Shown here piece by piece: positions 18,601-27,376 of a stretch of DNA of 37,636 nucleotides. The notes under the pieces were generated by a model, which saw only the letters and a program-made list of their open reading frames with translations, was not told where the DNA came from and made no database searches. A program made the position numbers and the translations under genes. Each line of letters opens with the position of its first letter. Position 1 is the stretch's first letter. Source of the DNA: Desulfobacteraceae bacterium (GTDB lineage: Bacteria > Desulfobacterota > Desulfobacteria > Desulfobacterales > JAABSP01); NCBI GenBank assembly GCA_011389855.1, contig JAABTM010000013.1:1-37636 (forward strand), written 5' to 3'.

Positions 18601-18905
18601 GGCGTAAGGGCGTGGATGACGCCCGATTATCTCCGTTTTCCGTATTTTTAATAAACGGGTATAAACTAAATAGTTATGGAAGGTCTGTCAAGAAGGTTTT
18701 GGAAGGCGCCCATCGCCGGGAGTAGGATATTTCTACCGATGATTACCCTCCATTCCCTATTGATCAACAGCGCTTCAATGTGGAATATACCACTTAGGGC
18801 GAATTTAAGAAAAACGTATAAAAACATTCAAGAAACCCACGATTTCACATGGAAACCAAGACGAACCCATTGGCGACACATATATCTCCCCCGAGGAAGG
18901 ACGGC
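18601..18905. other. Divergent intergenic region between map and a + strand gene
   Basis: No gene is supported here. The region is more AT-rich than its flanks and should carry promoters for both directions. On the minus strand TTGACA (18691-18686) is followed after 17 bases by the poor -10 TAGTTT, with TTTATA slightly further on, a plausible map promoter. A strong ribosome binding site, GAGGAAGGA, at 18893-18901 belongs to the + strand gene. Confidence 0.45.
18660..18691 (-). promoter_or_regulatory. Candidate sigma-70 promoter for map
   Basis: A perfect TTGACA is read on the minus strand at 18691-18686. Candidate -10 elements are TAGTTT (17-base spacer) or TTTATA (20-base spacer). The match at -10 is weak, so this is tentative. 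Confidence 0.35.
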
Positions 18906-19901
18906 ATGCAATTATACTCGAACCTCGTAATTCTGGGCCTCATCGGCGCCCTGCTGTCCGCCTATCTCTCTTTCAAGGTATTCGATCCCACCGTCTCCTT
19001 TGTGTCCACCGTTCTGTCCTATGTGGTCCTTCTGCTGGCGACCTTCCTTCTGACCAAAAAGGATCTGGAGCAGAAATACAGCGATCTCCTGAATCGGATC
19101 AAGCGGAAATATTCCCTGAAAATCCGAAAACTGAAGCGGGAACACGACACCACCACCCTGGAGCGGACCATCCGGAACGGGACCCAGACCCTGATCAAAA
19201 ACGCCATCGACTATTTCAAGATCGACAACATCAAAAACGAGATGGGGTCCACCGCCGCCATCCAGAACCTCCAGCTGGACAAGTATGGCCAGATCATCGA
19301 ACTCCTGGCCGATTTCTCCCTTATCCTGCCGGATTATGAGGAGAACCGACGCATCGTCCAGCAGGAAATCCACCATCAGATCGACATCTACGAGATCGAC
19401 GAAAAACCCTTTGCCCAGTTTCTGATCCGGATTCTGGAAAAATACCGGGTCACCTTCAATAAAAAACTCCGGGAGCGGGAGGAGCAGAACGCCTACGGGC
19501 GGATGAAAGCCTGCCCCAAGTGCGCCGAAAAGGTCTGGCCCAAGGCCAAGATTTGTCGGCACTGCGGGCACCGGTTCGATGCGAAGCCGCTGCTTGCGCC
19601 TGCCGGGGCCAACGGCAACCGCGATCTGATGAAAAAGGGGCGCGTACTCTTCAACGACGGGAAATTCACGGAGGCCGTGGATATCTACACCAAGGCCATT
19701 GACGCGGACCCCGACGCCGGCCAGGCGTATTACAACCGCGGCATCATCTTCCTCAAGCTGGACGACGAGGCCCAGGGCATCGAAGACCTGAAAAGTGCGG
19801 CCCGGATGGGCCACAAAAAAGCGATCCGGCTGCTGGAAGTGCTGCGGATGATGAAAACCCATGATGAAGGCTACCACCCCCGCACGGACATCCCCACCTA
19901 A
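18906..19901 (+). CDS. Membrane-anchored coiled-coil protein with zinc ribbon and TPR
   Basis: The 331-residue product has two hydrophobic segments near the N-terminus (LVILGLIGALLSAYL and VLSYVVLLLATFLL), then a basic coiled-coil region, a double zinc ribbon CPKCAEKVWPKAKICRHCGH of the UPF0547 kind, and a C-terminal pair of TPR-like helices (FTEAVDIYTKAIDADPDAGQ). I prefer the ATG at 18906 because GAGGAAGGA ends five bases upstream; an in-frame ATG at 18849 would add 19 residues. It is likely an inner-membrane scaffold facing the cytoplasm. I do not recognise a specific function. Confidence 0.75.
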   Translation: MQLYSNLVILGLIGALLSAYLSFKVFDPTVSFVSTVLSYVVLLLATFLLTKKDLEQKYSDLLNRIKRKYSLKIRKLKREHDTTTLERTIRNGTQTLIKNAIDYFKIDNIKNEMGSTAAIQNLQLDKYGQIIELLADFSLILPDYEENRRIVQQEIHHQIDIYEIDEKPFAQFLIRILEKYRVTFNKKLREREEQNAYGRMKACPKCAEKVWPKAKICRHCGHRFDAKPLLAPAGANGNRDLMKKGRVLFNDGKFTEAVDIYTKAIDADPDAGQAYYNRGIIFLKLDDEAQGIEDLKSAARMGHKKAIRLLEVLRMMKTHDEGYHPRTDIPT

Positions 19902-20225
19902 TCCCCGCCCCCGCCTCCCCCTTTATACTTTTTAAGGGTCAATCTCCGGATATCAAAGGTCGATCTTGTCATATCCCCCTCCAAAGGCGGCGAACCCGCG
20001 GGCTCGCCGGTCGGGTTGGTTCGCGGTTTCCATGGAAATTCAGCTTAGGGGGGACCCCTGCTTTTGTCAATCGGTTTGTCGGCGATGGCGGTCAAGAGAG
20101 GTGTTGCGGAAGGCCATGAATCGATGATAAACAGAATGGACGGCGCGGCCTGTTTTCGACATGACGCCGGAATCCGGCCGGCCGCGCCTTTTTTAAAGAG
20201 GAACATCTCCAAGGAGTCTGCGCCC
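19902..20225. other. Intergenic stretch with two hairpins before the CHAT gene
   Basis: No gene is supported. CGGCGA (19988-19993) pairs with TCGCCG (20004-20009) around the palindrome CCCGCGGG. AGGGG (20047-20051) pairs with CCCCT (20055-20059) and is followed by GCTTTT, a weak terminator for the upstream gene. An open frame extends upstream of the CHAT start from 20064 but lacks a signal peptide at its N-terminus. Confidence 0.45.
20047..20064 (+). terminator. Weak intrinsic terminator
   Basis: A five-pair stem AGGGG/CCCCT with loop GGA is followed by GCTTTT. It is short and the T-run has only four bases, so efficiency would be modest. It suits the end of the zinc-ribbon/TPR gene. Confidence 0.35.
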
Positions 20226-22562
20226 ATGGCATTTCTTCCCATCCGTCTCGGCGGCCTTTTTATTATTGGGTTGATGGTTTCGACCCTGCTTTCCGGACCG
20301 GCCCCCCGGCCCGCCAGCGCCGGAACCCCGAACCCCGATGCCTCCGGCCAATGGCTGGAGAGGGGAAAGGCGCTCTATCGGAAGGGGGACATGCCTAATG
20401 CCGCCGAAGCTCTGTCGGCGGCATTGAAAGCCTTGCCGCCCGCCGACCCCGCATCCTTCCGGGTCCGGCGTCTTTTGGCGGCGACCCATGAGGCCCATGG
20501 GTTTTTCAAAGCGGCGCTGGCGGTTCTCCGGGAGGGATTGCCCGACCTGGACCGGAGCGGCGTCGATCCGGCAAGCCGCGCCGCCTATCTGAGCCAGATG
20601 GGGGATCTCCATCTGTCGCTGGGCCGGACATCGGAAAGCCTGGCGATGCTGGAGCGGGCCGAGGATCTGGCCACGACCGCCGGGGACCGCGTGGCGCTGG
20701 CCGGGGTCCTCAACAACCGGGGCAACGCGCTCGAACTGGCCGGGGAAAGACCGGACGCCCTGGCCGCCTATCGGGAGGGGATCGACATCCTCCAGGGCCG
20801 GGGGACCGCCGAAGCGGCCCGGGTCCGAATCCGACTGATGCTCAATCTGGCGGGATTTTATCTGGAAGAGGGCGATCCGACCGAAGCCCGCCCCTTCCTG
20901 ACGTCCGCCATGACGGCGCTTGAGACCCTGCCCGGCGATCACGATGCCGGCGCCGCCCTGATGACCGTCGGCGCGCTCTCCCTGGAGGTTGCCGAAAAAG
21001 ACGGAACACAAAGCGCCCAAGACCTTCAAAGGGCTTTTTCCGCTTTCCGAAAGGCTCGGGAGATCGGGCGCGGCCTCGACGATCCGGGACTGACGGCCTC
21101 CGCCGCCGGCCATCTGGGCGGGATGTACTGGGACGACGGTCGTCAGGAAGAGGCCATGGCCCTGACCCGGGAGGCGGTCTTCCTGGCCCGGCAGGGACGG
21201 TTTCCCGAGGAACTCTACCGATGGCAGTGGCGACTGGGCCGGTTCCACGACGCCCGGGGCGATGCCGATTCGGCCATGGCGTTTCTGGGGCGGGCGGTGG
21301 AGACCCTCACCCCCATCCGGGGCGAGCTGATGCGGGACCCCCGTCGCCGGGGAGAGGTCTTTTACACGCGGATTCGACCGGTCTACCTCGATCTGGCCCG
21401 CCTCCTTCTGACCTCCGCGGAAGAATCGCCCCCCGGACCGGATCGCCAGGAGCGGCTTTTGGCCGCTCGGGACGTCATGGAAACCCTGAAGACGGCGGAG
21501 CTGGAGGATTTTTTCCAGGATCCGTGCGTGACGGCCCAGGCCGGGCAGCGGCGGCGACTCGACCGGGCGCCGGCGGGGACGGCGGTGGTTTATCCCATTG
21601 TCTTCGCGGATCGGATCGCCCTGCTGCTGACGCTTCCCGACGGCATGCGCCTGGAGACGACGCCCATTGACGAAAGCCGGCTGGACGGGGCGGCGCGCCG
21701 CTTCCGCCGGTTGCTCCAGTCCCCCGAAACGGGACGGCGGTATTTTTACTACGCCCGGCGCCTCCACGACTGGCTGATGGCGCCGCTGGCCGAAGCCCTT
21801 CGGGAGAACAATGTCCGCACCCTCATCGTGGCGCCCGACGGGGTCCTGCGGCTGATCCCGTTTTCCGCGCTCCACGACGGAGACCGGTTCCTGTCCCAGG
21901 CATATGGCGTGGCGACGGTTCCCGGCGTCACCCTGACCGATTCCGAAAAGACCGGACTTTCCGATCCCCAAGTGCTGCTGGGCGGCCTTTCCGAAGCCCG
22001 GGAGGGGTTCATGCCCCTGCCGGCCGTTCCGGAAGAACTCCGGTCCATCCAGTCGCTCATGGGCGGCAGGGTGTTGCTGAACGGCGACTACACCCTCGAC
22101 AACCTGAAGGCGGCGTTCCAGGGGACCGATTACGCCGTCGTCCACCTGGCGACCCACGGGGAGTTCGGCGGCAGCAGCGACGCCACCTTTCTGCTGACGG
22201 CCGAGGGGCGTCTGACCATGGATCGCCTGGAGCGGTTCATCCACCTGGGGCGGTTCCGGGAAAACCCGGTGGAGTTGCTGACCCTGAGCGCCTGCCAGAC
22301 GGCCCTGGGGGACGCCCGGTCGGCATTAGGACTGGCAGGCGTCGCCGTCAAAGCCGGGGCCCGCAGCGCGGTGGCGACCCTCTGGTCGGTGGACGACGAA
22401 GCCACATCCCTGGCGGTCCAAGCCTTTTACACGGCCCTCCGGAAGCCGGAAGCGGGAAAGGCCGAAGCCCTTCAATCGGCCCAGGCCCGCCTTCTGGCGG
22501 ACGCGAACTTCCATCATCCCGCTTACTGGGCCCCCTTTCTGCTCATCGGCAACTGGCGCTGA
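20226..22562 (+). CDS. Secreted TPR-repeat protein with C-terminal CHAT (caspase-like) domain
   Basis: The 778-residue protein has an N-terminal signal sequence (LGGLFIIGLMVSTLLSG), a TPR array over residues about 40-400 (for example WLERGKALYRKGDMPNAAEA), and a C-terminal CHAT peptidase domain. The CHAT catalytic dyad is intact: His644 in HLATHG and Cys690 in SACQTA, followed by GLAGVAVKAGARSAVATLWS. Such proteins are caspase-like proteases whose TPR part senses partners. I chose the ATG at 20226 because it opens the signal peptide and has AAGGAG at 20210-20215; the frame is open from 20064. No regulated partner protein is next to it. Target unknown. Confidence 0.88.
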   Translation: MAFLPIRLGGLFIIGLMVSTLLSGPAPRPASAGTPNPDASGQWLERGKALYRKGDMPNAAEALSAALKALPPADPASFRVRRLLAATHEAHGFFKAALAVLREGLPDLDRSGVDPASRAAYLSQMGDLHLSLGRTSESLAMLERAEDLATTAGDRVALAGVLNNRGNALELAGERPDALAAYREGIDILQGRGTAEAARVRIRLMLNLAGFYLEEGDPTEARPFLTSAMTALETLPGDHDAGAALMTVGALSLEVAEKDGTQSAQDLQRAFSAFRKAREIGRGLDDPGLTASAAGHLGGMYWDDGRQEEAMALTREAVFLARQGRFPEELYRWQWRLGRFHDARGDADSAMAFLGRAVETLTPIRGELMRDPRRRGEVFYTRIRPVYLDLARLLLTSAEESPPGPDRQERLLAARDVMETLKTAELEDFFQDPCVTAQAGQRRRLDRAPAGTAVVYPIVFADRIALLLTLPDGMRLETTPIDESRLDGAARRFRRLLQSPETGRRYFYYARRLHDWLMAPLAEALRENNVRTLIVAPDGVLRLIPFSALHDGDRFLSQAYGVATVPGVTLTDSEKTGLSDPQVLLGGLSEAREGFMPLPAVPEELRSIQSLMGGRVLLNGDYTLDNLKAAFQGTDYAVVHLATHGEFGGSSDATFLLTAEGRLTMDRLERFIHLGRFRENPVELLTLSACQTALGDARSALGLAGVAVKAGARSAVATLWSVDDEATSLAVQAFYTALRKPEAGKAEALQSAQARLLADANFHHPAYWAPFLLIGNWR

Positions 22563-22583
22563 CGCTGAGGGAAAAAACGGCGC

Positions 22584-23519
22584 ATGGTTAAAAACATCCA
22601 CAAAGACCACCGCCATTACGGATGGGACAATTCCCTGAGACCGGCCCTGACCGTCGCCCCCGGCGACGCTGTAACCTTCGACGTGCCGGACGCCTCCGGC
22701 GGCCAGTTCACCCCTGAATCCAGGGCCGAAGACATCGCGGCCCTTGATTTTTCCAACGTCAACCCGGTGACCGGCCCGGTCCGGGTGGACGGCGCTGAAC
22801 CCGGCGACGCGCTGAAGATCACGCTTTTGGAATTCGAGCTGATCGACTGGGGCTGGACCGCTATCATTCCCGGTTTCGGCCTGCTGGCGGACGATTTTCC
22901 CGATCCGGCCATGCACATCTGGCGGTTTGCGCCCCAAACCGGGGCCCTGGCCGAATACGGTCCCGGGGGGCGGGTCCCCATCCGGCCCTTTCCGGGAACC
23001 ATTGGGCTGGCGCCGGCGGCCAAAGGCGTTCAGGAGGTGATCATCCCCCGCCGGGTGGGCGGCAACATGGACACCCGGGACCTGACGGCCGGGACGGTCC
23101 TTTACCTGCCCGTGGAGGTTCCGGGCGCCCTGTTGTCCATCGGCGACGGCCACGCGGCCCAGGGCGACGGCGAGGTGTGCGGCACGGCCATCGAAAGTCC
23201 CTTCAAGCTGACGGTGAAGGTGGAACTGGAGAAGGGCGGGGCGCCGCCCTTTCCCCGGTTCACCACGCCGGGGCCGGTCACCCGCCACATCGACGGCGCC
23301 GGATACGAGGCGACCACCGGTGTGGGTCCGGACCTGATGGCCTCGGCCCGGGCCGCCGTGGCCGCCATGATCGACCTCGTTTCCGGCCGGTACGGGATGA
23401 GCGCTCCCGAGGCCTACATGCTGTGCAGCGTGTGCGCCGATCTCCGGATCACCGAGATCGTGGACGCGCCCAACTGGATCGTCGCCTGCCACTTTCCGCT
23501 GTCGGTCTTCGCCGGATGA
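22584..23519 (+). CDS. Acetamidase/formamidase family protein
   Basis: The 311-residue protein matches the FmdA/AmdA amidohydrolase family: an N-terminal HYGWDNSLRPALTVAPGDAV, the central VNPVTGPVRVDGAEPGDALK, then ALLSIGDGHAAQGDGEVCGT, and a C-terminal EAYMLCSVCADLRITEIV. It hydrolyses short amides to ammonia and an acid, probably in the cytoplasm as no signal peptide is seen. GAGGGA precedes the ATG. It starts 21 bases after the CHAT gene on the same strand and could be co-transcribed, although no functional link is obvious. Confidence 0.88.
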   Translation: MVKNIHKDHRHYGWDNSLRPALTVAPGDAVTFDVPDASGGQFTPESRAEDIAALDFSNVNPVTGPVRVDGAEPGDALKITLLEFELIDWGWTAIIPGFGLLADDFPDPAMHIWRFAPQTGALAEYGPGGRVPIRPFPGTIGLAPAAKGVQEVIIPRRVGGNMDTRDLTAGTVLYLPVEVPGALLSIGDGHAAQGDGEVCGTAIESPFKLTVKVELEKGGAPPFPRFTTPGPVTRHIDGAGYEATTGVGPDLMASARAAVAAMIDLVSGRYGMSAPEAYMLCSVCADLRITEIVDAPNWIVACHFPLSVFAG

Positions 23520-23621
23520 GGCAGGAGGAGATGTCGGCCGCGGGGATGGCCGCGTTGCAGGAGGGGCAGTGGATTTTCATGGAACGATCCTTTCGATGAG
23601 TGTGTCATAAAAGGAGGCATC

Positions 23622-26105
23622 GTGAGGTTTTTCGGCAGTATCCTGTTTTTTTGTTGCTTGATGGCGCTGCCCTGGATGGCGGGAGCCGCAGACTTGGAAT
23701 CCTACACCTTCCGTCTGGAAGGGTCGACCGCCGATCCTGTCTTCTGGACGACGCCGCCCGCCGAACGGGTGTTTAAGGACGCTGCGGTCCCCACGGAGAC
23801 CGGATCCGAGATCCGGGTCTATGCCGCCCGGAACGAGTTCGAGCCGTTTCAACTGGTCGTCCGTCCCGCGGCCTCGGGGCCGGTCACCGTGGAAGTCGGC
23901 GATTTTGGGTCGGGCATCTCCGCCGAGATCCATCAGGTGAAGTATGTGCCGATCACTCAAGCCACGGACAGTCTGGGCCGGATCGGCGATTACCCCGATC
24001 CCTTGTGGCCGGTCGAAAACGGCGCATCGGTATCCCTTCCGGGTGGGGAAAACACGGCGTTTTGGATCACGTTGAACGTGTCGAAAGCGGCGGCTCACGG
24101 GGATCACGTTTCCACGATATCCATCGCAGGAGTCCCCATTTCCGTTAATCTCCATGTCTTCAATTTTATCCTTCCGGACGACCTCCACGTCAAATCCCAG
24201 ATGAATTTCAGTCATAATGCCGTACTGGAAAAATACAGCGTCTCAGGCACGGGCGATGAATACTGGATGTACGTTGACATGATGAAGCGCTTTTTCATCG
24301 ATCATCGCCTTACGTCCAAATCTCCCCTCTGGTCGGGCGGATTGACCAGCAGCGGAGGCGGTCCTTATATCGATTATTGCGATACGAAGACGCTATCCGA
24401 TCCCCATGGCATCTGGGGATTTGAAGAACCCGCGAAGCGATATTTGGACGGCACGGGCAAAATGGACGGAAAATTCGCCGAACCTTTCAATGACGGAACC
24501 GGCTTTCCCTCTTTCATGGCAGCCACCTTTGACAACAATGATGCATCCAAGGACCAGCGACCGGAGACGTTCTGCGGCATTCCCCGCGGCAGTGGCGATT
24601 GGTACACGGCAGCCGATCCGAACACGGCCTACAACAAGGCGTGGTTCCGATACATGAACGCCATCCAGGAATACCTGCGCGGTTTGGGATATCTTGACAA
24701 AGCCTATTATTATTTCGCCAACGAACCGCAAGATCAGGCGGATTACGACGCCGTGGCCTGGTATTCCCAGGAATTGAAAAAAGCCGCGCCGGATTTCAAA
24801 CGGATGGTCTCCGAGGAACCCAAACCCGAAATCTTCGATCATCTCAAGTATGCCGGCGCGAAAATCGACATCTGGTTGCCGGTCCTAAACAACTACGATC
24901 CCGAGATTTCCCACGACCGGGAACTGAATCACGGCGAGGAGACCTGGATCTATTTCCTCCACGGCACCCGCCCGCCCTATTTCAACCCCATCACCCTGGA
25001 TCATCCCGGCATCGAGAGCAAATTCACGGGATGGTTCCTTTGGAAATACCGGGTTCGGGGCATCGCGTACTATTCGCTGAACAACTGGAGCAAAAACCCC
25101 TGGACGGACCCCATGACCGACGGCCACAACGGCGACACGTTCATGCTCTATCCGCCGTCGGAAGACAATTCGAACATCGCCTACGGCGCCAACAACCACC
25201 GAATGGTTCCGTCCATCCGCTTCGAGCTGATGCGGGACAGCCTGGAGGATTACGAATACCTCTACCTGCTCAACGGCGGCGCCCAGCCCGCCGTTGAGCA
25301 GGTCAATGCCGCCGATGCCCAGGCGGACAAGATCATCACTTGGTTGACCAGTTATACCCGGGACAGCGGGTTCATGTACAATCTCCGACGCGTCATCGGG
25401 CTGAAGCTGGGCGGCGAGATCGAGACGATTCCCGATATCCAGCCGCCGGCGCTGCATCCCCGTGCCCAGGGATCGCCGGGAAACTATTATATCAACTTTC
25501 AGGATCCCAACGGCGATCCGACGGCGGATCCGCTGGTCGTGGACGGGCATACCTATATGAGGATCGGCATCAACGAATACGACAGCGATCTGGGGTACGG
25601 ATGGTTTGGCGGAACCGACCATTTCCTGACCAGGTATGATCCCTGGGGCACGGAAACGAGCGAGCTGAAAAGAAGCTATGTCTACGACGATTATGCGCAT
25701 CATCCGGTCATTTTTGAATTTGACCTGCCCAACGGAAAGTATAATGTGGAATTATGCGTCGGAAAGCCGAGAAATTCGTGTCCGCATACCCGAGCGGTCA
25801 TTGAAGGCGTCGTGTTCGTCGATGATGAGCCTTCGGATACCTATATCATCCGCCAAAAACCCGTTACGGTTTCAGATGCCAAACTGACGGTGGATGTGGG
25901 GATTTGGGGTTTTTATACGATGCTGGCTTATCTAAAGATCGAAGCCGCCGAGGCGGCGGCGAACCTCGGCGACGCCATGTTGATCATGAAAGTCCTGGTG
26001 GGCCTGGAGCCTATGGGCGTCGATCTATCACTGGATGTCGACGGCGACGACGTGTTGGGACTGAAGGATGCGATCTCGATTTTTCGTGATGTCGCGGGAT
26101 TTTGA
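23622..26105 (+). CDS. Secreted DUF4091 (GH123-like) protein with dockerin-like C-terminus
   Basis: The 827-residue protein has a signal peptide (SILFFCCLMALPWMAGA), a beta-sandwich N-terminal region, and a DUF4091-type catalytic-like domain with YYFANEPQDQADY and SIRFELMRDSLEDYEYLY. Those motifs are typical of GH123 N-acetylgalactosaminidase relatives. A second beta domain (residues about 600-770) is followed by GDAMLIMKVLVGLEP and DVDGDDVLGLKDAISI, an EF-hand/dockerin-like pair. Start is GTG at 23622 with AAAGGAGG upstream. It is likely extracellular and acts on glycans; the substrate is inferred only from the family. Confidence 0.85.
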   Translation: MRFFGSILFFCCLMALPWMAGAADLESYTFRLEGSTADPVFWTTPPAERVFKDAAVPTETGSEIRVYAARNEFEPFQLVVRPAASGPVTVEVGDFGSGISAEIHQVKYVPITQATDSLGRIGDYPDPLWPVENGASVSLPGGENTAFWITLNVSKAAAHGDHVSTISIAGVPISVNLHVFNFILPDDLHVKSQMNFSHNAVLEKYSVSGTGDEYWMYVDMMKRFFIDHRLTSKSPLWSGGLTSSGGGPYIDYCDTKTLSDPHGIWGFEEPAKRYLDGTGKMDGKFAEPFNDGTGFPSFMAATFDNNDASKDQRPETFCGIPRGSGDWYTAADPNTAYNKAWFRYMNAIQEYLRGLGYLDKAYYYFANEPQDQADYDAVAWYSQELKKAAPDFKRMVSEEPKPEIFDHLKYAGAKIDIWLPVLNNYDPEISHDRELNHGEETWIYFLHGTRPPYFNPITLDHPGIESKFTGWFLWKYRVRGIAYYSLNNWSKNPWTDPMTDGHNGDTFMLYPPSEDNSNIAYGANNHRMVPSIRFELMRDSLEDYEYLYLLNGGAQPAVEQVNAADAQADKIITWLTSYTRDSGFMYNLRRVIGLKLGGEIETIPDIQPPALHPRAQGSPGNYYINFQDPNGDPTADPLVVDGHTYMRIGINEYDSDLGYGWFGGTDHFLTRYDPWGTETSELKRSYVYDDYAHHPVIFEFDLPNGKYNVELCVGKPRNSCPHTRAVIEGVVFVDDEPSDTYIIRQKPVTVSDAKLTVDVGIWGFYTMLAYLKIEAAEAAANLGDAMLIMKVLVGLEPMGVDLSLDVDGDDVLGLKDAISIFRDVAGF

Positions 26106-26108
26106 TCG

Positions 26109-27374
26109 TCAAATGATGCCCAGAAGGCGGACGGCCAAATACCCCGACAAGGCCGCCAGCACCACGGACAGCGGCAGAAGGATGAAAAAGGCTTTGCGGT
26201 AAAACAGGTAGGCCGAACGCAGGGTGGCGTCCGTGGGTCCGTCGCCGGCCGCGCCTTTTCCGCCGAGGTCGGTGGCGTTGAGGAACCGTTCGATCTCCCG
26301 GGCCCGGACCCGCTGACCGTTGGATTTGAGCACATCGATGGCCTTGCGCAATTGGGCCGAGGCCCGTTTTCGTTCCCGCCGGGCGGAAAGCTGGCCCTGG
26401 GCGTATCGGTCCTTGATGTCCAGAAAATCGGTGTAGACGGCGTCGATGGCCTGCTGGTCTTTGTCCGACTGAACGGCCTCCATCCGCTTCCGGGCGTCGA
26501 TTTTTTTCTGGAGCCGTTCGAGGGTGGCTTCCACGGTTTCCATGTATCCCGCCACCCGGTCCCGTCGCTCTCCGTCGCCCAGGGCGTCGAAGAGGTCGCG
26601 ATACCGCTTGAGTTCATCCTTCTGGGCCATGAAGGTGTCGATGTTGCCGATTTCGGCCAGCGTCGACTGGTACATCTTGAAGATCACGCCCGCCTGGTCC
26701 ATGATGAATTTGACGGATCGTTTGGACTGATTGTCCATGGCCCGGGCGGTTCGGTTGAGGGCCTGCCTGAGCTTGGCCAGGGCGTTTTCCAGCCCGCCGT
26801 CCCCCTCGAAGACCGCGTAGCGGGATTCGATTTCGTCCAGCCGGGCCCGGTGTTCGGACAGTTCTTTCAGCAGGGCCAGCGCCTCTTCTTCGTCCCGGGG
26901 TTTGGTGAACCGCCGTTTGGGAAGGGATTCCCGGATCTCCCGGGCCTCCTGGACCAGGTCCATGACCTCCCCGGCCTTTTGCCGGGTCCGGTCGAAGCGT
27001 TCGGATTTGAGATTGACCAGGCTTTTCAGGGCGGTGTTCCGCAGCCCGAAAAGAGAAGCGGCCATGAGGGCCTCGAACCGTCGCTTCTTGGCCGCGTAAT
27101 GGCGGAAATCGGGCGCCGGCATCGCCGCCGGGTCGAGATGGAGCCGGCCGTCCTCCTTGAGCTGGAGGCTCACCTGGAACAGGCGGGGAAGCTTGTCGAA
27201 CAGGTTCCCCGTCTGATGGGCCTGGACGATCTCCCGGTTGACCCGTTCAAGGGCGGCGAATACCTCCCCCGGATGGGGCGGCCGCCGCCGGGCCGACAGC
27301 CGGTCGTTGATTTCGGCCGTGATGATCCGGTCGAGGGCCTGTTCGGTTTTCTGGTAATCGGCGGCTGTTTTCAT
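26109..27374 (-). CDS. Tail-anchored coiled-coil protein of unknown function
   Basis: This 421-residue protein is almost entirely helical and charged, with long coiled-coil stretches. One hydrophobic segment lies at the extreme C-terminus (AFFILLPLSVVLAALSGYLA), as in tail-anchored membrane proteins. It is the third gene of a minus-strand operon and starts within five bases of the preceding stop; ATG at 27374 has GGGGTG upstream, while a GTG at 27380 would overlap by four bases. It ends three bases from the convergent DUF4091 gene. I do not recognise the family. Confidence 0.75.
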   Translation of the reverse strand: MKTAADYQKTEQALDRIITAEINDRLSARRRPPHPGEVFAALERVNREIVQAHQTGNLFDKLPRLFQVSLQLKEDGRLHLDPAAMPAPDFRHYAAKKRRFEALMAASLFGLRNTALKSLVNLKSERFDRTRQKAGEVMDLVQEAREIRESLPKRRFTKPRDEEEALALLKELSEHRARLDEIESRYAVFEGDGGLENALAKLRQALNRTARAMDNQSKRSVKFIMDQAGVIFKMYQSTLAEIGNIDTFMAQKDELKRYRDLFDALGDGERRDRVAGYMETVEATLERLQKKIDARKRMEAVQSDKDQQAIDAVYTDFLDIKDRYAQGQLSARRERKRASAQLRKAIDVLKSNGQRVRAREIERFLNATDLGGKGAAGDGPTDATLRSAYLFYRKAFFILLPLSVVLAALSGYLAVRLLGII

Positions 27375-27376
27375 GA

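Noticed and set aside
20193-22244. 683-codon minus-strand open frame opposite the CHAT gene
   Set aside because: It is antisense to a gene with clear TPR and CHAT motifs; its product is rich in Gly, Arg and Gln and shows no recognisable domain, a usual effect of high GC.
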